This document shows, in pieces, positions 20,454 to 32,640 of a stretch of DNA of 64,000 nt. Position 1 is the first letter of the stretch. The number at the start of each line of letters is the position of its first letter. Source of the DNA: Megaustenia siamemsis (Eukaryota > Mollusca > Gastropoda > Stylommatophora > Ariophantidae); contig JAVIAB010000159.1 of assembly GCA_032433765.1 (NCBI GenBank), positions 3,636,342-3,700,341 on the forward strand. The letters run 5' to 3'. A model generated the notes under the pieces. That model had not been told where the DNA came from and searched no databases. It saw only the letters and a list, made by a program, of their open reading frames with translations. A program made the position numbers and the translations under genes.

Positions 20454-21045
20454 GATGTAGATTTTGTAGATTTCAAAAGGGCAGTCTAACAAAACATGAG
20501 AGAAAACATTCAAGAGTGAAGCCTTACAAATGTGATGTGTGGTGTAGATTTAGCCAAAAATAAAGCAGTCTAAAATATCACAAGAGAATACATACATGAG
20601 ATTAACCTTAAAAATGTGATGTGTGTGGTGTAGGTTTTACTTAAAGTGGGAATCTAAATAATCAAAATTGAACACATACAGGAGAGAAACCTTACAAATG
20701 TGATGTGTAATGTAGGATTTTCTGTCAATGGAAATCTAAAAATACACAAGAGAAATCATACAGGAGAGAGACCTTACAAAAGCAATGTATGTGTATTTTG
20801 TTAGTAATGACAATCTGAAATATATCACTTGAAAAAACATGCAGGAAAGAAAACTTACAATTTTGATGTGTGTAGTGTAGATTTTGCTAGTAGCAACATT
20901 CTAATATGTCACAAGAGAACACATACAGGAGAGAATCCTTACAAGTTTGATGTATGTGGTGTAGGTTTTACTCAAAAATATTTTCTAATATATCACAATA
21001 GTACACATACAGGTGAGAAATCTTACAGATGTGATGTCATATAGC
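20454..21045 (+). pseudogene. Fossil zinc fingers downstream of the stop, copy 1
   Basis: After the TGA the sequence continues as recognisable fingers (HTGEKPYKCDV-like words near 20505-20540, 20590-20640, 20680-20710, 20760-20800 and 20829-21044) with frameshifts, lost Cys/His and stops. This is the tail of a once longer array. Copy 2 keeps only about 100 bp of it (56966-57065). Confidence 0.85.
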
Positions 21046-21625
21046 TGACGTTTGAGAAAGGGAACATCTTGAGAAATAAACAAACCAATATATGCCTCCT
21101 TCATAGACTACACCAAAGTGACTACACTTTTGACAGAGTACACCACAAACAACTTATATAATGCCTAAAAGAGATACATCTAGATGACATGTGTAACACT
21201 CTATGCCGCAGAGACCATTTATTATAGTACAGCGTATGATGTTTTGGTTGGACCCACAATGAGGCAATTGCTTCTTGTAACAGGCCTGTTTCGCCTTGAG
21301 GCAGTTAGCACTTTGCTGGGACAGATCTCCTTGACCCACATGACCCCATCATGATGACAACACCTGTACTAAGCCATGTTCAGAATTACCGAATACTCCA
21401 CCGGACAACACCTGTACTAAGCCATGTTCAGAATTACCGAATACTCCACAGGCCGAACTGCGTGTCCGGTGGTGTACTAGTGGTGTTTTATAAGACCTCT
21501 GATGATCTGTAATAGCGGTGACTCGTTGCAACCCGCCATTCGTTCGTCGCCCCTAGGCCTTGAGTACCGTACTGAAACAATCAATTGAATAAGACCAGGT
21601 CTGATGAACAACAATATAAACTTTA
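21046..21625. other. Unassigned DNA with a LINE RT scrap and a short direct repeat
   Basis: About 21090-21160 reads YASFIDYTK and FDRVHHKQL in different frames, a reverse-transcriptase palm remnant. A 49-bp unit (acaacacctgtactaagcc...) is repeated twice at about 21358-21455. DNA from 20560 to 21515 is missing from copy 2. Confidence 0.55.
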
Positions 21626-21629
21626 TTCA

Positions 21630-22020
21630 GTTAACAAAATTCTTACATTGGTGATAGGCATCTTGCTCGTTTCACTTGCCCAGTGACTCTCCACCGAGTG
21701 TCCCCAATAGATCAAATGTGTCGACCTCTCACTTTCACAGAATTGCATCATACAATGTCAAATTTCACATAAAGACAGCATCAGAAACTAGCATCTCGCT
21801 CGTTTTCATTGCCAGTGACAACACCACTGTGCATCACAAATAGATTCATTATGTCTACCTCTCATTTTCACAGACGAACCATACAATGTCCAATTCCACA
21901 TAAGATACTGCACCAGAGCAAGCATCTCGCTCGTTTTCCTTGCCAGTGACAACTTCACTGTGCATCACAAATAGATTAATTATGTCTACCTCTCATTTTT
22001 ACATAATTGCATTATACAAT
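21630..22020. repeat. ~130-bp satellite, about 3 units, copy 1
   Basis: Units contain cagcatcagaaa and aagcatctcgctcgttttc and gtgcatcacaaatagat. The same locus in copy 2 (57190-59935) holds about 20 units. Confidence 0.9.
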
Positions 22021-22164
22021 GTCCAATTTCACACAAGATACATTATTAGACTCCATTCTCTGAAATAATGGTAATTTAATGAACTGTAGAACTTGAGTAG
22101 CCAACTGGCTACACAAGTTGGTAAACAGTTGCAAACCGTTGTAAAAACGCTGGCAAACATTACA
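22021..22164. other. Spacer; empty site of the 3.7-kb extra DNA of copy 2
   Basis: Homologous to 59940-60017 and, from about 22118, to 63755 onward. Copy 2 has about 3.7 kb more between these points. Confidence 0.75.
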
Positions 22165-22570
22165 TAAACATAAGCACCAAGCGCTAACTTGTATGTGAAA
22201 GCTAGAGTACATCAAAAGAGATTGAGAAGAAACTAAATTCTTTTGAAGACAAATACCTAAGAAAATTACTCTGTATACAATTAGAATGAATTCAAAACTA
22301 ATATTGAAATAAGAGAAATGGCCATGCAACCAAAGATCTCATCTACAGCTAAGAGAAGAAGATGGACATATATTAGACATGTGATGAGAAGGGACAACAA
22401 GAGAATTCCAAACCAGACTTTTCTATTGAAAATGTTAGGATACATGAAAAGAGGATGACCTAATGACACACTAAAATGAACACTTATAAGAGAAGTAAAG
22501 TTGGCAGGCATAGAACACTCATTAGATAAGATCAAACATCTTGCCCAGAAAAGAGATGGGTGGCAAAATA
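22165..22570 (+). pseudogene. LINE E C-terminal remnant
   Basis: Frames give KLNSFEDKYLRKLLCIQ, KRRRWTYIRHVMRRDNKRIPNQ and KHLAQKRDGW-type words, matching the antisense LINE E at 61979-62488 (LNAFENKCLRKILG, RRWSYVGHVMRRDNNRIAKQ). Stops throughout. The copy 2 equivalent runs off the right edge (63800-64000). Confidence 0.75.
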
Positions 22571-22959
22571 ACACTACAGGCCCTATGTGATGTCTAATGG
22601 CACAGAAAGGATCAAGAATGGTAAAGAATTGCATGATAAACTTTCTAGATGGGCAGACTCTTTTCGATACCCATTTGTTCTGTCTCCAAATGATTTGTTC
22701 AGAGCCCACTATTTCTCTAACAAACTATTTTTTGATTCTGCCTCTTCTGGTCACACCCAAAACACTTTTATCAGACATCTCATCTCTATGATGGCAAGCA
22801 TCCTTTTACGTTTAGTCATAAGTGACCATGTTTGACACTGAAAACACAACATGGGAATGCTTACTGTCTGCAATACTACTACTATACCGTACAGGAACTG
22901 CCAATCTACATAGACTTTGAGAAATGTTGGGGTAGGTTAGGGAGTGAAAATGGTGGTGC
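22571..22959. other. Unassigned spacer
   Basis: No convincing coding or repeat feature. Whether the duplicated block extends into it cannot be judged, because copy 2 ends at the window edge. Confidence 0.4.
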
Positions 22960-23132
22960 AACAACTGCAATGAAACTGTTTCCATGAATGTAATAGAAAG
23001 TAATACTCTGCAATGAAACTGTTTCCATGAATGTAATAGAAAGTAATACTCTGCAATGAAACTGTTTCCATGAATGTAATAGAAAGTAATACTCTCCAAT
23101 GAAACTGTTTCCATGAATGTAATATAAAGTAT
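22960..23132. repeat. 43-bp tandem repeat, about 4 units
   Basis: Units of caatgaaactgtttccatg followed by aatgtaatagaaagtaatactctg, almost identical. A further degraded piece lies at 23418-23470. Confidence 0.9.
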
Positions 23133-23140
23133 TTGGTTAT

Positions 23141-23390
23141 GGAAGGCCCCTGTATCACTGCAAATGAATTAAAATCCATAATTGCTCAACCGCCCATGCC
23201 AGCATAATCATTAGAATTAATATCTCATCTCCCAAATAAATAAAGATAACTGTAGTCCCCATCGTAGCAGTCTCAGCACACGCCAAAAGACTTAAGGCGA
23301 AACCACGCAGAAAGTGAATACAGCCAACAGTTCCCGGTCATACGATATCATCATTCATCGTAAACAATTGGAATATCGAAACATGATGTA
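23141..23390 (+). mobile_element. Stand-alone RTE A 5'-end fragment
   Basis: Starts ggttatggaaggcccc and ends near gaatatcgaaacatgat, matching 32641-32890. No downstream RTE A sequence follows. It splits the 43-bp repeat array, with repeat-like words on both sides (aaagtatt / aaagtaat). Confidence 0.75.
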
Positions 23391-25139
23391 AATTATCTAT
23401 ACATCTTTATATATGTAGTATAAAGTAATACTCTGCAATGGAACTTTCCATGAATGTAATAGAATGTAATACACTGCAATCTCACATTGTTGAGTGTAAT
23501 TCTAGCCTTGCTTGATTAATATATGTGGTAGTACCTTCTCCAGGTTATTGAGATCATTATCAGATCTTTAAGTAAAGTGACTTAGACATTTTATCTTGAC
23601 CTGAACATTTGAAATAAATTCAACAAACTCAAAGAAGTCTCACCACATTGAGAGATTTAAAATAAGCTTTGTATATCACATCCTTTACTGCCCTAACATC
23701 TTTATTGATCTTGGCAATGTCCAACAATTCTCATATCATCCATCAAATTATAAATAAATACTTTCCTGTCAGCCATTTCCTGACTCATATCTCCACTGAA
23801 ATAAAACAACACATGACATCTGTGATGTAGGCTCACTTGGTGACTCTCTAAGCTCTAGGTTATCTGGCTTCATTATTGTCTTCTGTCTAAATAATTCACT
23901 CAGTTTAGTTTAACAGAAACATGTCTCTTATTCTGGGTGTAATCCCTTTCTAACTTTTGACACAACCTTACAGTTTGCTCAAATCAACTATTTGTCTTTC
24001 TATTGTTCCCTTCATCAACTTTTGCTCATTCAAAATCTTGTGTGGATTCATGTCTTGTTTAATAATCAACTTTCTCTTTTTCTTCTTTCATGATTTTCTC
24101 ATATTCCCAATCTCTTCCATTCTAACATCAATCACTAATTTTTGTCTAAATATAAATATGTCAGATATAATCTGGTTGTGTCCCCTTTATATACATCGTT
24201 ATCTATGTACTCCTTTCCTATTATCTACCCTGTAGCAGTGAGTCCTATATTTTATTCATTATTTTAACAACTATTTCTGGCTATAACTTCAATATTTATC
24301 TTTCTAAATTGTTGTCATCTTTACTTGTGATTAACGTCCAATGTCACACATTTTGATATAAGCTCTCAGGGAATTCATGCATTAAACCACATGGAGCAAA
24401 ACACCATGCATTGTTTTCTTGTAAAAAAATGAATAAAGATGAGTTTTTATTATTTTTGTGTTAGTTAATTGATTCTGATTCATTTTTATTCTTCTAACCT
24501 ATCATGTCAGCCATCAAAATAAATTGTGAGCATCATTAGAATGTATTTTGTTTATTTCTTGTTTTTCAATTTTTTTGTTTCAATGTTTCTACATGTCTGT
24601 TTTGTGTGCTCTTATATTTGTATTCATATCTCAACCTTTATGTTAGTGATCATATGTCTACATTGGTGTTTAATCAATCTGACATTTTTCTATTCTTCAA
24701 TTTTTTAATAGAGTGTAGACTTTATTTGTCATTTAGAAAAAGTGACTTGGTCTTCTGACATTTATTGATGATGTTCTAGAAGTTATTTGAATTGAAACTG
24801 AAGAACAGCTCAGTATTATCTCACAAACAATGGCATTCTTGGTTACTGTTGTGTGTGGTTTGTTGATGTAGCTAACTAGCAAACATGGTGTACATTTGGG
24901 TGATCTAGTTTGTGTCTGGTCACATTGAGGTGTCTGTATCTGACAAAAAATTATTTGATTCCTTTCTTGTTATGAGACAGGAACTTGCAAGGAAGAAGTA
25001 TCTGCAGGATTGATATCTCCAAAAAATTACAAAGAAGAGCATTGTGGGATCACATACACAGGACGGAAAACTTCAGTAGAGCAGTCATTACGGAACTGAG
25101 GACAAAAGACTGGGCTTGATTTTCCCAAAAGAGGGGATT
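23391..25139. other. AT-rich spacer, nothing recognised
   Basis: Mostly AT-rich sequence with short pyrimidine runs. The short open frames present look random. Confidence 0.5.
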
Positions 25140-25480
25140 TTAGGTTCATACAGGCTTAATGGGACCAGACATTTTTGTGAGGAAGAGAAATATAACCTGG
25201 TGTAGTACTGACCATGTCAACCAGACTTATTGGGACCAGAAATTTTATCCAGGAAAAGAAATATTACCTGGTGTATTGTTGATCATGTCACCCAGACGTT
25301 TTTGTCAGGAATGTAACTATAACCTGGTGTAGTGCTGACCATGTCACCCAGACTTATTGGGACCAGACGTTTTATTCAGGAAAATAAATATTACCTGGTG
25401 TATTTTTGATCATGTCACACAGACGTTTTTGTCAGGAAAGGAAATATAACCTGGTGTAGTGCTGACCATGCCACCAAAAA
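25140..25480. repeat. Tandem repeat, about 60-70 bp, 4-5 imperfect units
   Basis: Units combine ttattgggaccagac, caggaaa..aaatat and acctggtgtagtgctgacc. Unit lengths vary because some carry an extra half. Confidence 0.75.
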
Positions 25481-25689
25481 TGTATAGAATGTCAACACAA
25501 TATGGGCAATAACTCTAATAAAAATACCAGTGCTTGGATCTTGATTTCTCCATTAAACTTTTTTTTGAATGGGCTTCACATTGAACAATGTGTTTGTTAT
25601 GTGCAGACTGTGATCTGAACACAGCTCTAGTTGTATCTGCTCATTGTCATTCCTTTTCCCAATACTAAATTGCCCTAGTAAACTAAAGT

Positions 25690-26660
25690 TTATTAACCTG
25701 ATAAAAACAATGTATGAAGGAACAAAATGTAGTGTGGTGCATGAAGGACAGCTTACAGAAGCATTTGAAATAAGAACTGGAGTAAGGCAATGATGCCTTC
25801 TGTCTCCATTTCTCTTTCTACTGGCCATAGATTGGATTATGAAAATAACTCAAAACAACAGAAATGGGATCCAGTGGTCACTGACCAAACAACTTATGAT
25901 TTAGACTTTGCTGATGACATAGCTCTCCTATCACACAGCCATCAACAGATGCAGGATAAAATGAGTATATTAGATGAGAGATCACAACAGCTAGGACTAA
26001 AGATTAATAGAGATAAGACCAACATTATGAGAATTAATGCAGTTGGCAATAACCAAATAAAACTAGGAGAAATACCTCTACTAGATGTACAATATTACAT
26101 ATATCTGGGCAGTAATATAGATAAAGAGGGAGGAAGAGAAAATGATACCAAAATAAGGATATCAGAAGCAAGAGGAGCTTTCATTGCACTGGGAAACATA
26201 TGGAAATCCAAAGAAATTAGGTTAAATACAAAAATAAAAATGTTCAACTCAAATGTTAAGTTGGTCCTATTATATGGCTGTGAAACATGGAGATTAACAA
26301 AATTGACAATCACGAAGGTACAGACTTTCATTAATGGATGTTAACGCAGAATAAAGGGATGGAAATGGCAGGACAAAGTCACTAACGTGGAATTATGGAA
26401 ATGTACCGATCAAATACCAGTGGATAAAGAGATACAGCGAAGACGATGGCGATGGATAGGATACACACTACGGAAGCCAACTGCGAGTATTACACAACAG
26501 GCCCTTTTTTTGAATCCCCAGGGGAAAAGACAAAGAGGAAGACCAAGGAATTCTTGGAGAAGACAGATCGAAGCAGAGATGAAGACGATGGGGAAGACAT
26601 GGAATGATCTTAAAAGAATTGCAAAAAAACAGAACGACTTGGAAAGTGTTTGTTGAAGAC
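25690..26660 (+). pseudogene. LINE B reverse transcriptase and C-terminus
   Basis: Starts with LIKTMYEGTKCSVVHEGQ, then FEIRTGVRQ followed by a stop where GC would be expected, CLLSPFLFLLAIDWIM, a frame change, LDFADDIALLSHSHQQM with the FADD catalytic core, LGLKINRDKTNIM, YLGSNIDKEGG, LLYGCETWRLTK, and a C-terminus with RRWRWIGYTLRKP and PQGKRQRGRPRNSWRRQ. At least one in-frame stop and two frameshifts. Lacks the endonuclease. This is the reference copy for other LINE B fragments in the window. Confidence 0.88.
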
Positions 26661-26969
26661 CTATGCTCCACTGGGAGCTAAAAAGTAGAAGAAATTGCCC
26701 TAGACACAAAGGCCATATATTGTGGTCTGCACAAACTCTTGTGTTAAAGTCACTAAGGAAGATAAAATGTTCGAAGTTGAATATGTTTCTGTGGTGGATT
26801 AAAGATTTTCATAGAAGCTGTCTTTGGTATCTGGTGTGGCAGAAAGGGAAGTTGTATGAATACAGAGAAGTCTATTAGTCTTGAGGGGGTAGGTTGACAG
26901 GATAAGGTCAGTGCAACTTGCTTGTAGATCTATCATTATTAGTAGTAGAATGTTTTTAATGACAAAATC
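26661..26969. other. Unassigned spacer
   Basis: Tail of LINE B, then DNA with no recognised feature. Confidence 0.4.
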
Positions 26970-28065
26970 ATTGAGTGCCATCTCTGCATCGAAGGTTGGC
27001 TACCATAGGGCACCATTTTGCTCTGTCTCTTGTTTTTGATAGTGCAGGTTGTCAGGCTGACTTGTCTATCTTTTGATGTCCCTTGACCATGTTAGACTTA
27101 GTCTGCCTCTAGTACCCTATGCTTTTTTTTTCTTTAAAATTTACTTTTAGTAGGATGCTGTGTCTTTTAACATATCCAAAAAATCTCATTTGTCTTAATT
27201 TAATTGTGCTTTGTAGCTCTCTTTTAATTTTTATTTTTTTATAAGACTTCATCATTTATTTTCTTTTCTTTTCGTCCAATTCTTCTATAAATCTACATTT
27301 CAAAGGCTTCAATTTTCTATTGTTTTCTTGTCTAATGTCCATGTTTCTGCACTATGCAGGAATGTTGAGAAGATGTAACATTTTATTATTCTTAGTTTTA
27401 GCCCTGGTGTTTTTTGTGTTTATGTTAGTATATTTTACATGGCATTACAATTTCTTTTTGCCATTTCTTTCTAATTTCTATTGTTTTGTTTATTTCAGTT
27501 TTACATTTTCCATCACTAGTTATAGTATGTCCAAGGTAGTTGTAACTTTGAACTGTCTTGCAGGTCCATTCCTTCAACTTTGATATTTGCTTGTAGGTTT
27601 TGAGTGTTATCTTTGTTTATGTTCATAGTTTTAGTCTTTTTGATATTCGTATCTAATCCACACTTTTTGCTTGTCATGATTATTTCATTAAGTATTTGTA
27701 GATCTTCATTATTCTGTGCTAGTAATACAGTATCATCAGCTTATCTTAAGTTATTATCTTTCCATTAATGCTTAGGCTTGGCAGCTCTATCAATAGGTGT
27801 AAAGTTCTCTTTGTTATATTTTATTATTGCTGTTTGCTCCCTATGTAAATTACATACTAGTCATATGTCTGTGTCTTCTAGATGTATATCTTTTATGCAG
27901 TCTATTAGTTTATTTATGGTGTATTCTTTCAAAAGCTTTAGTGGTGTCTATGAAGAAGGCAAATGTAGGTTTGTTTACTTCTGTGTACTTTTCAATTAAT
28001 GTCCTCATGCAGAATATGACTTCTTTTGTCCCACTGTTTTTCCTAAATCAAAATTGTTGTTCTCT
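26970..28065 (-). pseudogene. LINE D copy, antisense, internally deleted
   Basis: Minus strand, high to low: NNNFDLGK region, LKSTQK, LKLLKEYTINKLIDCIKDI, LHREQTAIIKYNKENFTPID, then a jump over the GVRQGCILSPSLF block to INGK-like sequence, ADDTVLLAQN, TSKKCGLDTNIKKTKTM, and the C-terminus (KIEAFEM, FGYVKRHS). It reaches further upstream than the other LINE D copies. Ends near a gagtgccatct word corresponding to the 3' end. Confidence 0.8.
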
Positions 28066-28689
28066 TGAAGGAGAAGAGTAAAGAAGAAAATATGACATTT
28101 CTCACAGATGCTCTGTCAGTAGTTACACTACTGAGGGGTCATGGAAATAAAAGCCTGAATGATCAAAGAGAAACACTCAAGAAGCTTTGGAAACAGAAAT
28201 GCAGAACTGTAATTCATTGATTCCATCTCGCTACAATATTCATGGAAACGTTAATGTAACAGGTTGAATTTATGATGTGAAAGATGTGTTGTGTCATCAG
28301 AAAAAATTAGTCTTTGTAAAAAGAGTGCTTTCTTGGATACTTAGAGCTTTATAGAATTGAGGCTTTTGTTTGAGCAGCCGAATTGCAAAACTGTGTTTAC
28401 CATTTAAAAAACACTGTTTACATTGTCAAACACTACAGCACAAATGTAAACACTTCTTCTCTTGTTGATATGTACAGCTCACTTTATTCTCACAATATTA
28501 ATAAAAGATTAAAAACTGCAACAATCCACTCAAGTATCATTTCTCACAACTCTCGTACTGGTAAATAGTTTCACAGTTCATATAAGCACATCATGTCAGT
28601 CTTTACAAGAATTGCTAGTGTCACAATTCACCACAATCTCTAATGTGATAATTCACATACATTTCTAATGTCTCAATTTAGCATTCTGC
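28066..28689. other. Unassigned DNA
   Basis: A 50-codon open frame on + (28069-28220) has no recognised domain. No repeat recognised. Confidence 0.4.
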
Positions 28690-29450
28690 TTCCTAATGTT
28701 GGACTCAGTGCCCTCTCTCTATGACTCCTCTGATTGGCTTGACTGACTGCTAGGTATCTGAGCATTCCGCTCCTTAATGTATGAGCTTAACACCCTTCTC
28801 TCTATGACCCCTCTGATTGACTTGACTGACTGTTGAGTATCTGAGCATGCTACTCACGCTACTATTAGGACCTAGCGCCCTTCTCTCTATGATTCCTCTG
28901 ATTGACTTGACTGACTGTTGAGTATCTGAGCATGCTACTCACGCTACTATCAGGACTCGGTGCCCTTCTCTCTATGACTCCTCTAATTGACTTGACTGAC
29001 TGTTGAGTATCTGAGCATGCTACTATTATAAGGACCTAGCGCCCTTCTCTCTATGATTCCTCTGATTGACTTGACTGACTGTTGAGTATCTGAGCATGCT
29101 ACTCACGCTACTATCAGGACTCGGTGCCCTTCTCTCTATGACTCCTCTAATTGACTTGACTGACTGTTGAGTATCTGAGCATGCTACTATTATAAGGACC
29201 TAGCGCCCTTCTCTCTATGATTCCTCTGATTGACTTGACTGACTGTTGAGTATCTGAGCATGCTACTCATGCTACTATCAGGACTCGGTGCCCTTCTCTC
29301 TATGACTCCTCTAATTGACTTGACTGACTGTTGAGTATCTGAGCATGCTACTATTATAAGGACCTAGCGCCCTTCTCTCTATGACCCCTCTGATTGACTT
29401 GACTGACTGTCAAGTATTTGAGCCTTCCACTCACTCTAATGTCTGGTTCT
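28690..29450. repeat. Minisatellite with 164-bp higher-order unit (85 + 79 bp)
   Basis: The word ctct(g/a)attga recurs at 28811, 28896, 28981, 29060, 29145, 29224, 29309 and 29388. From 28981 on the spacing alternates 79 and 85, so every second unit is 164 bp apart. The two monomer types differ by cacgctactatcagg against attataagg. Confidence 0.92.
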
Positions 29451-30939
29451 CTCTTTGTTCTCATAGCTATCGAAAAAGTGGTAGTAGTAGAATTAGTCAT
29501 GGCAGTAGTCTTACGGGTCCGGGCTTAACACCCTTACAACGCTAACCTGGTCTTTCTCCGAACTGATCTCCTACCTGACTGTTTTGTGTACACATTTCAC
29601 TACACCTTATAGCAACAAATCAAATTTCATCACGTTGTTTTTATCTTTGTTCCTTTTCTTGCCCTATACGTCATTGCTCACTCCACACTTTGAAGTTTCT
29701 CAAATACCCTACTTTTTCTCACGACATTGACATTTGGTCTGTCTGTCGATATTTTTTAACAAATCAGTCACTCACTTATCTCTTAAATGTGCATTGTTGT
29801 TTTCTCTTCCTTCTATCTTCTAAGTGATATTCTTAACTGTATTGGTCACTCATCAACCTTCAAATACACAACTACCCTTTTGTTCCATATAACAAAGGCA
29901 GACAAAGGAAAGAGGTATAATACACCAGCCAAATTCAACTTAGGAGTACAGTAATTATGAATTTTTTTATTTTTATTTTTCCTATATAATTTCTACTGTT
30001 TTTTTCCTAAGCCTGCTTTTTGTCTGTCTTGTTGTTCACAATTATATCTGAATTTCTTTTTGTTTCTCGTTTAGAGATCATGCTTGTTGTGAACTGGTGA
30101 GTGTTCACTGATAGCTATTGTTGTAGTGATTTCTTTATTATAATTTTTGTAGCATTGGTAAAAATGAAACAGAACAACTCTCCTATCAGCTTGCTGGGCT
30201 TGTCACAGGATCAACCTCTCTCTGCACATGAAACTGATGGAATATACTCATGCTGGAATCATATTTTTATGCATGTTTCACATTTCATAAAGACGAAACA
30301 CATCTTGTTTGTGTCGCCATCTTTAACAGACACTTCCTGACAGCAACAAATGGAAAACAGAACACCAGAGCTATGAGAAAAGAATGATGCCTACTACCAG
30401 CTCAACAGAAAAGAATGATGCCTACTACCAGCTCAACAGAAAAGAACAAGTAACAATTTTTAGATTCTGAACAGGCCACAACAGATTGAAGTACCACATT
30501 TTAAACACATTTAGGAATCTCTGAAGAATGTGACGGGTGGCATAGGCAAAATAACTGTATAACACCAGTAACAGTCATGCCCAACATATGATAAACAGAG
30601 AAGGCACTTGTGGCCATCACCGGTACCATACCAGGACAAGTTGTAGGGTGTTGTCACTAGCATTGTACTAATAAATGCTTTCTTTGAACTCAATGATGAC
30701 TTGAGATGTACATAGAACAAGAGAAGAATTTGACTAAGAAATGCTGGAAAAGATTTGAAACAGATCACTAACCATCTTGGGTCTCTGCTCTTTACCTTAT
30801 GTTTGGGGTTTACTTCCCTTGTTTTGCCTCTCCTGAGACCTACAAGGCAGCCAGGACAAGATACAGATTTCATTGTTGACCTAGTCTATAGCACTAGTAG
30901 GTTTAGCATTTCTGATCCTGGTCTGACAGCATGGACAAG
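29451..30939. other. Spacer, nothing recognised
   Basis: AT-rich, with a short duplicated unit (agaaaagaatgatgcctactac at 30377-30440). No coding evidence. Confidence 0.5.
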
Positions 30940-32638
30940 ACAAGTGTGCCACTGTATAAAATATGTGTGTGATGATGTAGCATGGACAAGATAAGTGTGC
31001 CACTATCTAAAATGTGTGTGTGATGATGTAAAATGGACAAGACAACTGTGTCACTGTCTAAAATATGTGTGTGATGATGTAGCATGGACACGATTAGAGT
31101 GCCATTGTCTAAAATATGTGTGATGTAGCATGGACACGATTAGAGTGTGATTGTCTAAAATATGTGTGTGTGATGATGTAGCATGGACAAGACAACTGTG
31201 TCAGTGTCTAAAATATGTGTGTGTGATGTAGCATGGACACGATTAGAGTGCCATTGTCTAAAATATGTGTGTGTGATGATGTAGCATGGACAAGACAACT
31301 GTGTCACTGTCTAAAATATGTGTGTGATGTGTAGCATGGATAGGAAAAGTGTGCCACTGTCTAAAATATGTGTGTGATGTGGTGTAGCATGGATAGGAAA
31401 AGAGTGTCATGGTCTAAAATATGTGTGTGATGTGTAGCATGGATAGGAAAAGTGTGCCACTGTCTAAAATATGTGTGTGATGATGTAGCATGGATAGGAA
31501 AAGAGGGTCACTGTCTAAAATATGTGTATGATGATGTAGCATGGATAGGAAAAGAGTGTCACGGTCTAAAATATGTGTGTGATGGTGTAGCATGGATAGG
31601 AAAAGAGTGTCATGGTCTAAAATATGTGTATGATGATGTAGGAAAAGTGTGTCACAGTCTAAAATATGTGTGTGATGATGTAGCATAGGTAGGAAAAGAG
31701 TGTCACGGTCTAAAATATGTGTGATGATGTAGCATGGATAGGAAAAGAGTGTCACAGTCTAAAATATGTGTGTGATGATGTAGCATGAATAGGAAAAGAG
31801 TGTCACGGTCTAAAATATGTGTGTGATGTTGTAGCATGGATAGGAAAAGAGTGTCACGGTCTAAAATATGTATGTGATGATGTAGCATGGGTAGGAAAAG
31901 AGTGTCACGGTCTAAAATATGTGTGTGATGATGTAGCATGGATAGGAAAAGAGTGTCACGGTCTAAAATATGTGTGTGGTGATGTAGCATGAATAGGAAA
32001 AGAGTGTCATGGTCTAAAATATGCGTGTGATGATGTAGCATGGATAGGAAAAGAATATCACGGTCTAAAATATGTGTGTGATGATGTAGCATGGATAGGA
32101 AAAGAGTGTCACAGTTTAAAATATGTGTGTGATGATGTAGCATGGGTAGGAAAAGAGTGTCACGGTCTAAAATATGTGTGTGATGATGTAGCATGGATAG
32201 GAAAAGAGTGTCACGGTCTAAAATATGTGTGTGGTGATGTAGCATGAATAGGAAAAGAGTGTCATGGTCTAAAATATGTGTGTGATGTTGTAGCATGGAT
32301 AGGAAAAGAGTGTCACGGTCTAAAATATGTGTGTGATGATGTAGCATGGATAGGAAAAGAGTGTCACGGTCTAAAATATGTGTGTGATGATGTAGCATGA
32401 ATAGGAAAAGAGTGTCACGGTCTAAAATATGTGTATGATGATGTAGCATGGATAGGAAAAGAGTGTCACTGTCTAAAATATGTGTGTGATGATGTAGCAT
32501 GGACAAGACAAGTGTGTCACTGTCTAAAATATGTGTGTGCTTGTGTAGCATGGACAAGACAAGTGTGCCTATGTTTAAAATATGTGTGTGATGATGTATC
32601 ATAGACAAGACAAGTGTGCCACTGTCTAAAATATGTGT
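30940..32638. repeat. 51-bp minisatellite, roughly 30 units, open in one frame
   Basis: Consensus unit contains gatgatgtagcatggatagg, aaaagagtgtcacgg and tctaaaatatgtgtgt. Since 51 = 3 x 17, the minus strand stays open for 327 codons (31703-32686) as a 17-residue repeat with HHHTHILDRDTLFLSML. The left part (30940-31450) has a second variant with acaag instead of atagg and many indels. I regard the frame as a by-product of unit length, not as a gene. Confidence 0.93.
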
Positions 32639-32640
32639 TA

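Larger units (their letters stand above)
1387..22364 (+). repeat. Segmental duplication, copy 1
   Basis: Direct duplicate of 40333-64000. Homology starts at aacactaaaaacc (1386/1387 against 40332/40333) and still continues at the last base of the window, which corresponds to about 22364. Order and orientation of all shared blocks are the same. Sampled blocks look roughly 95% identical by eye. The true right border lies at or beyond 22364 and cannot be fixed here. Copy 1 holds extra DNA at 2268-2538, about 2885-4113, 20560-21515 and in the 55-bp array. Confidence 0.9.

Noticed and set aside
28069..28220. 50-codon frame starting after an ag dinucleotide
   Set aside because: No domain, no conserved copy and no clear donor or acceptor; indistinguishable from chance.
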